Shown in pieces: positions 62,997-64,000 of a stretch of 64,000 bases of DNA; the first letter of the stretch is position 1; every line of letters begins with the position of its first letter. The notes beneath the pieces are model-generated. The model was not told the DNA's origin. It made no database searches and saw nothing but the letters and a program-made list of their open reading frames with translations. The DNA is from Pedobacter yonginensis (GTDB taxonomy: Bacteria > Bacteroidota > Bacteroidia > Sphingobacteriales > Sphingobacteriaceae). Location of the stretch: the NCBI RefSeq assembly GCF_003173595.1, contig NZ_QGNZ01000002.1, positions 620,001 to 684,000 on the forward strand, given 5' to 3'. A program made the translations under genes and the position numbers.

Positions 62997-63280
62997 AAAA
63001 CTCTTTTTTTTGGAGCGCAAAACCTGTGTAAGAAACAAAATCGGTTCCCGTGTTTTGCTTTTACGCTTCGGGCATCGTGCCTCTGCCCTGCAGGGTAACG
63101 CTTCACCCGGGGCTATAGGGCAGGCTCCGTTTCATTTTTTGAGGCTATGGAACTCAAAACCTTGATCTTAAACCAGATTGCAGTGAAAAGCCCGCAAGCG
63201 AGGCACGAGCGCGGGCTTGCAACGGAAAGCGGGGCTGCAGGCCGCCAAAATGGGCTGTCCATTCATTTTCAAAAACGTTG
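62997..63280. repeat. 284-bp intergenic repeat, unit 1
   Basis: The first of two tandem units (the other 63310-63594). A 103-bp segment (63012-63114) is nearly identical to 63325-63427 and includes the perfect palindrome CCCTGCAGGG; a 50-bp middle part is diverged; the last third is the palindromic element at 63168. Short frames crossing both units are artefacts. Confidence 0.85.
63168..63249 (+). repeat. 82-bp palindromic interspersed element (copy c)
   Basis: Begins TTAAACCAGATTGCAGTG, central hairpin AAGCCCGC / GCGGGCTT with loop AAGCGAGGCACGAGC, ends GGCCGCCAAA. Same family and, outside small substitutions, same sequence as the copies at 26700 and 26897, which are in inverse orientation. 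Confidence 0.85.
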
Positions 63281-63309
63281 TAGAGCAAAATTAAGCCGTC
63301 AGCACTAAC

Positions 63310-63594
63310 AAAACTCTTTTTTTATGGAGCGCAAAACCTGTGTAAGAAACAAAATCGGTTCCCATGTTTTGCTTTTACGCTTCGGGCATCGTGCCTCTGC
63401 CCTGCAGGGTAACGCTCCACCCGGGGCTAATTTGCAGGTTCATTTTCCGTGTTTGATGGGTTTGAAATACAAAGCGTTATTATTAAACCGGATTGCAGTG
63501 AAAAGCCCGCAACCCGATTTTTTCGGGGCGGACTTGTAACGGAAAGCCGGGCTATAGGCCGCCATATACCACCATTCGTTCGTTTTCAAAAAAA
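63310..63594. repeat. 284-bp intergenic repeat, unit 2
   Basis: Second tandem unit, about 313 bp downstream of the first in register. It ends in TTTTCAAAAAAAAAA, a poly-A tract longer than in unit 1. The remaining 80 bp to the sigma-factor gene hold no recognised element. Confidence 0.85.
63483..63563 (+). repeat. 81-bp palindromic interspersed element (copy d, different loop)
   Basis: Flanks match copy c, but the hairpin loop is replaced: between AAGCCCGC and GCGGACTT stands AACCCGATTTTTTCGGG, itself a small CCCG / CGGG stem. The stem is kept while the loop is exchanged. Confidence 0.8.
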
Positions 63595-63677
63595 AAATTA
63601 GAAGAAAATTCCAAGCCCAATTGCAAATCCTTTTCTTTCTTGTAACCTCGCAGCTGTTATTGTAGTCTTACCTTAAA

Positions 63678-64000
63678 ATGGAGCAAAAATTTACAGATTT
63701 AGAGCTGATCCACCGCGTATTGAACGGCGAACCCGGGCAATATGCCTTGTTGGTGAAAAAGCATCAACGGTTTGTATTTACACTGGCTTTACGTTTTGCA
63801 AAAAATAGAGAAGATGCCGAAGAAATTGCGCAAGATTGCTTTGTAAAAGCTTACCGCGCTTTAGGCACATTTAAACAAACGGCAAAGTTTAGCACATGGC
63901 TTTATACCATTACCTACACCACGGCCATGACGTTTCTTCGGAAAAAACGGATTGATACGGCATCAATAAATGATGAGGAGACCTTAATTCAGCTCGAAAA
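63678..64000 (+). CDS. ECF-type RNA polymerase sigma factor (partial, C-terminus off window)
   Basis: From the ATG at 63678 the frame is open to the window end (107 codons). It shows sigma region 2: LIHRVLNGEPGQYALLVKKH, then REDAEEIAQDCFVKAYRALG and KFSTWLYTITYTTAMTFLRK, where ECF factors contact core polymerase and the -10 element. Region 4 is beyond the edge. It is the third sigma factor gene in the window. Confidence 0.92.
   Translation, partial: MEQKFTDLELIHRVLNGEPGQYALLVKKHQRFVFTLALRFAKNREDAEEIAQDCFVKAYRALGTFKQTAKFSTWLYTITYTTAMTFLRKKRIDTASINDEETLIQLE

Noticed and set aside
62857..63539. Short plus-strand frames across the 63-kb repeats, with matching starts (MERKTCVRNKIGS)
   Set aside because: Their similarity comes from the DNA repeat; the frames diverge where the repeat does, and one begins inside the SMR gene.

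Overview
The window is about 64 kb of AT-rich chromosomal DNA from a Bacteroidota bacterium, most likely family Sphingobacteriaceae and close to Pedobacter. Evidence for this: a type IX secretion cargo with a CHU_C-type C-terminus next to a PorP/SprF protein; the gene order miaB, sigma-54 activator, lptE, secG; a DUF3127 OB-fold protein; several Bacteroidota-type promoters (TTTG, about 20 bp, TAnnTTTG); and SusD-era style carboxypeptidase-like regulatory domains fused to sigma-factor partners. No rRNA, tRNA, CRISPR array, prophage or transposase gene was recognised. Both window edges cut genes: a sensor kinase on the left and an ECF sigma factor on the right.

Left part (1-10.3 kb). After the cut kinase and a small membrane protein come a secreted protein and a 5'-truncated remnant of a papain-like effector domain that abuts the terminator of a DUF3127 (SSB-like) gene. 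An RlmL-like rRNA methyltransferase follows. The most interesting block is 5.1-9.7 kb: three small genes for double-glycine leader peptides (two close paralogs and a divergent third), an HlyD-type adaptor and a C39-peptidase ABC exporter, all on the minus strand, with an XRE regulator divergent from them. The two paralog genes carry their own terminators and two conserved blocks upstream. The three mature parts share a spaced motif (LLS, 11 residues, SxTxxSxGN). This looks like a bacteriocin- or microcin-like secretion system without a modification enzyme.

Middle (10.3-39 kb). An HD hydrolase; a radical SAM protein with its DUF4130/UDG-like partner; a PhoR-like kinase; groES-groEL; a 1795-residue PKD/CHU_C surface protein with PorP/SprF; MgtC; RDD; serine dehydratase; an AEC transporter; an RhlE-like helicase; two sigma-factor modules; a vWA protein with a DUF4197 protein; a PaiB-like protein; and a DUF47-Pit phosphate operon. 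Tandem TTAACAT repeats at 11-bp spacing stand before both the DUF47-Pit operon and the PhoR-like kinase, suggesting a shared phosphate response.

Right part (39-64 kb). The miaB-to-secG envelope operon; two AsmA-like paralogs with lemA and DUF3137 genes; a six-gene signalling operon (REC-kinase, CHASE3 hybrid kinase with three receivers, receiver, CheR, CheB, receiver) with no chemoreceptor; a zinc metallopeptidase; gltX; an overlapping kinase, DinB, thioesterase trio; and an SMR transporter. A family of about 82-bp palindromic intergenic repeats occurs four times, as tandem pairs at 26.6-27.0 kb and 63.0-63.6 kb in opposite orientations.
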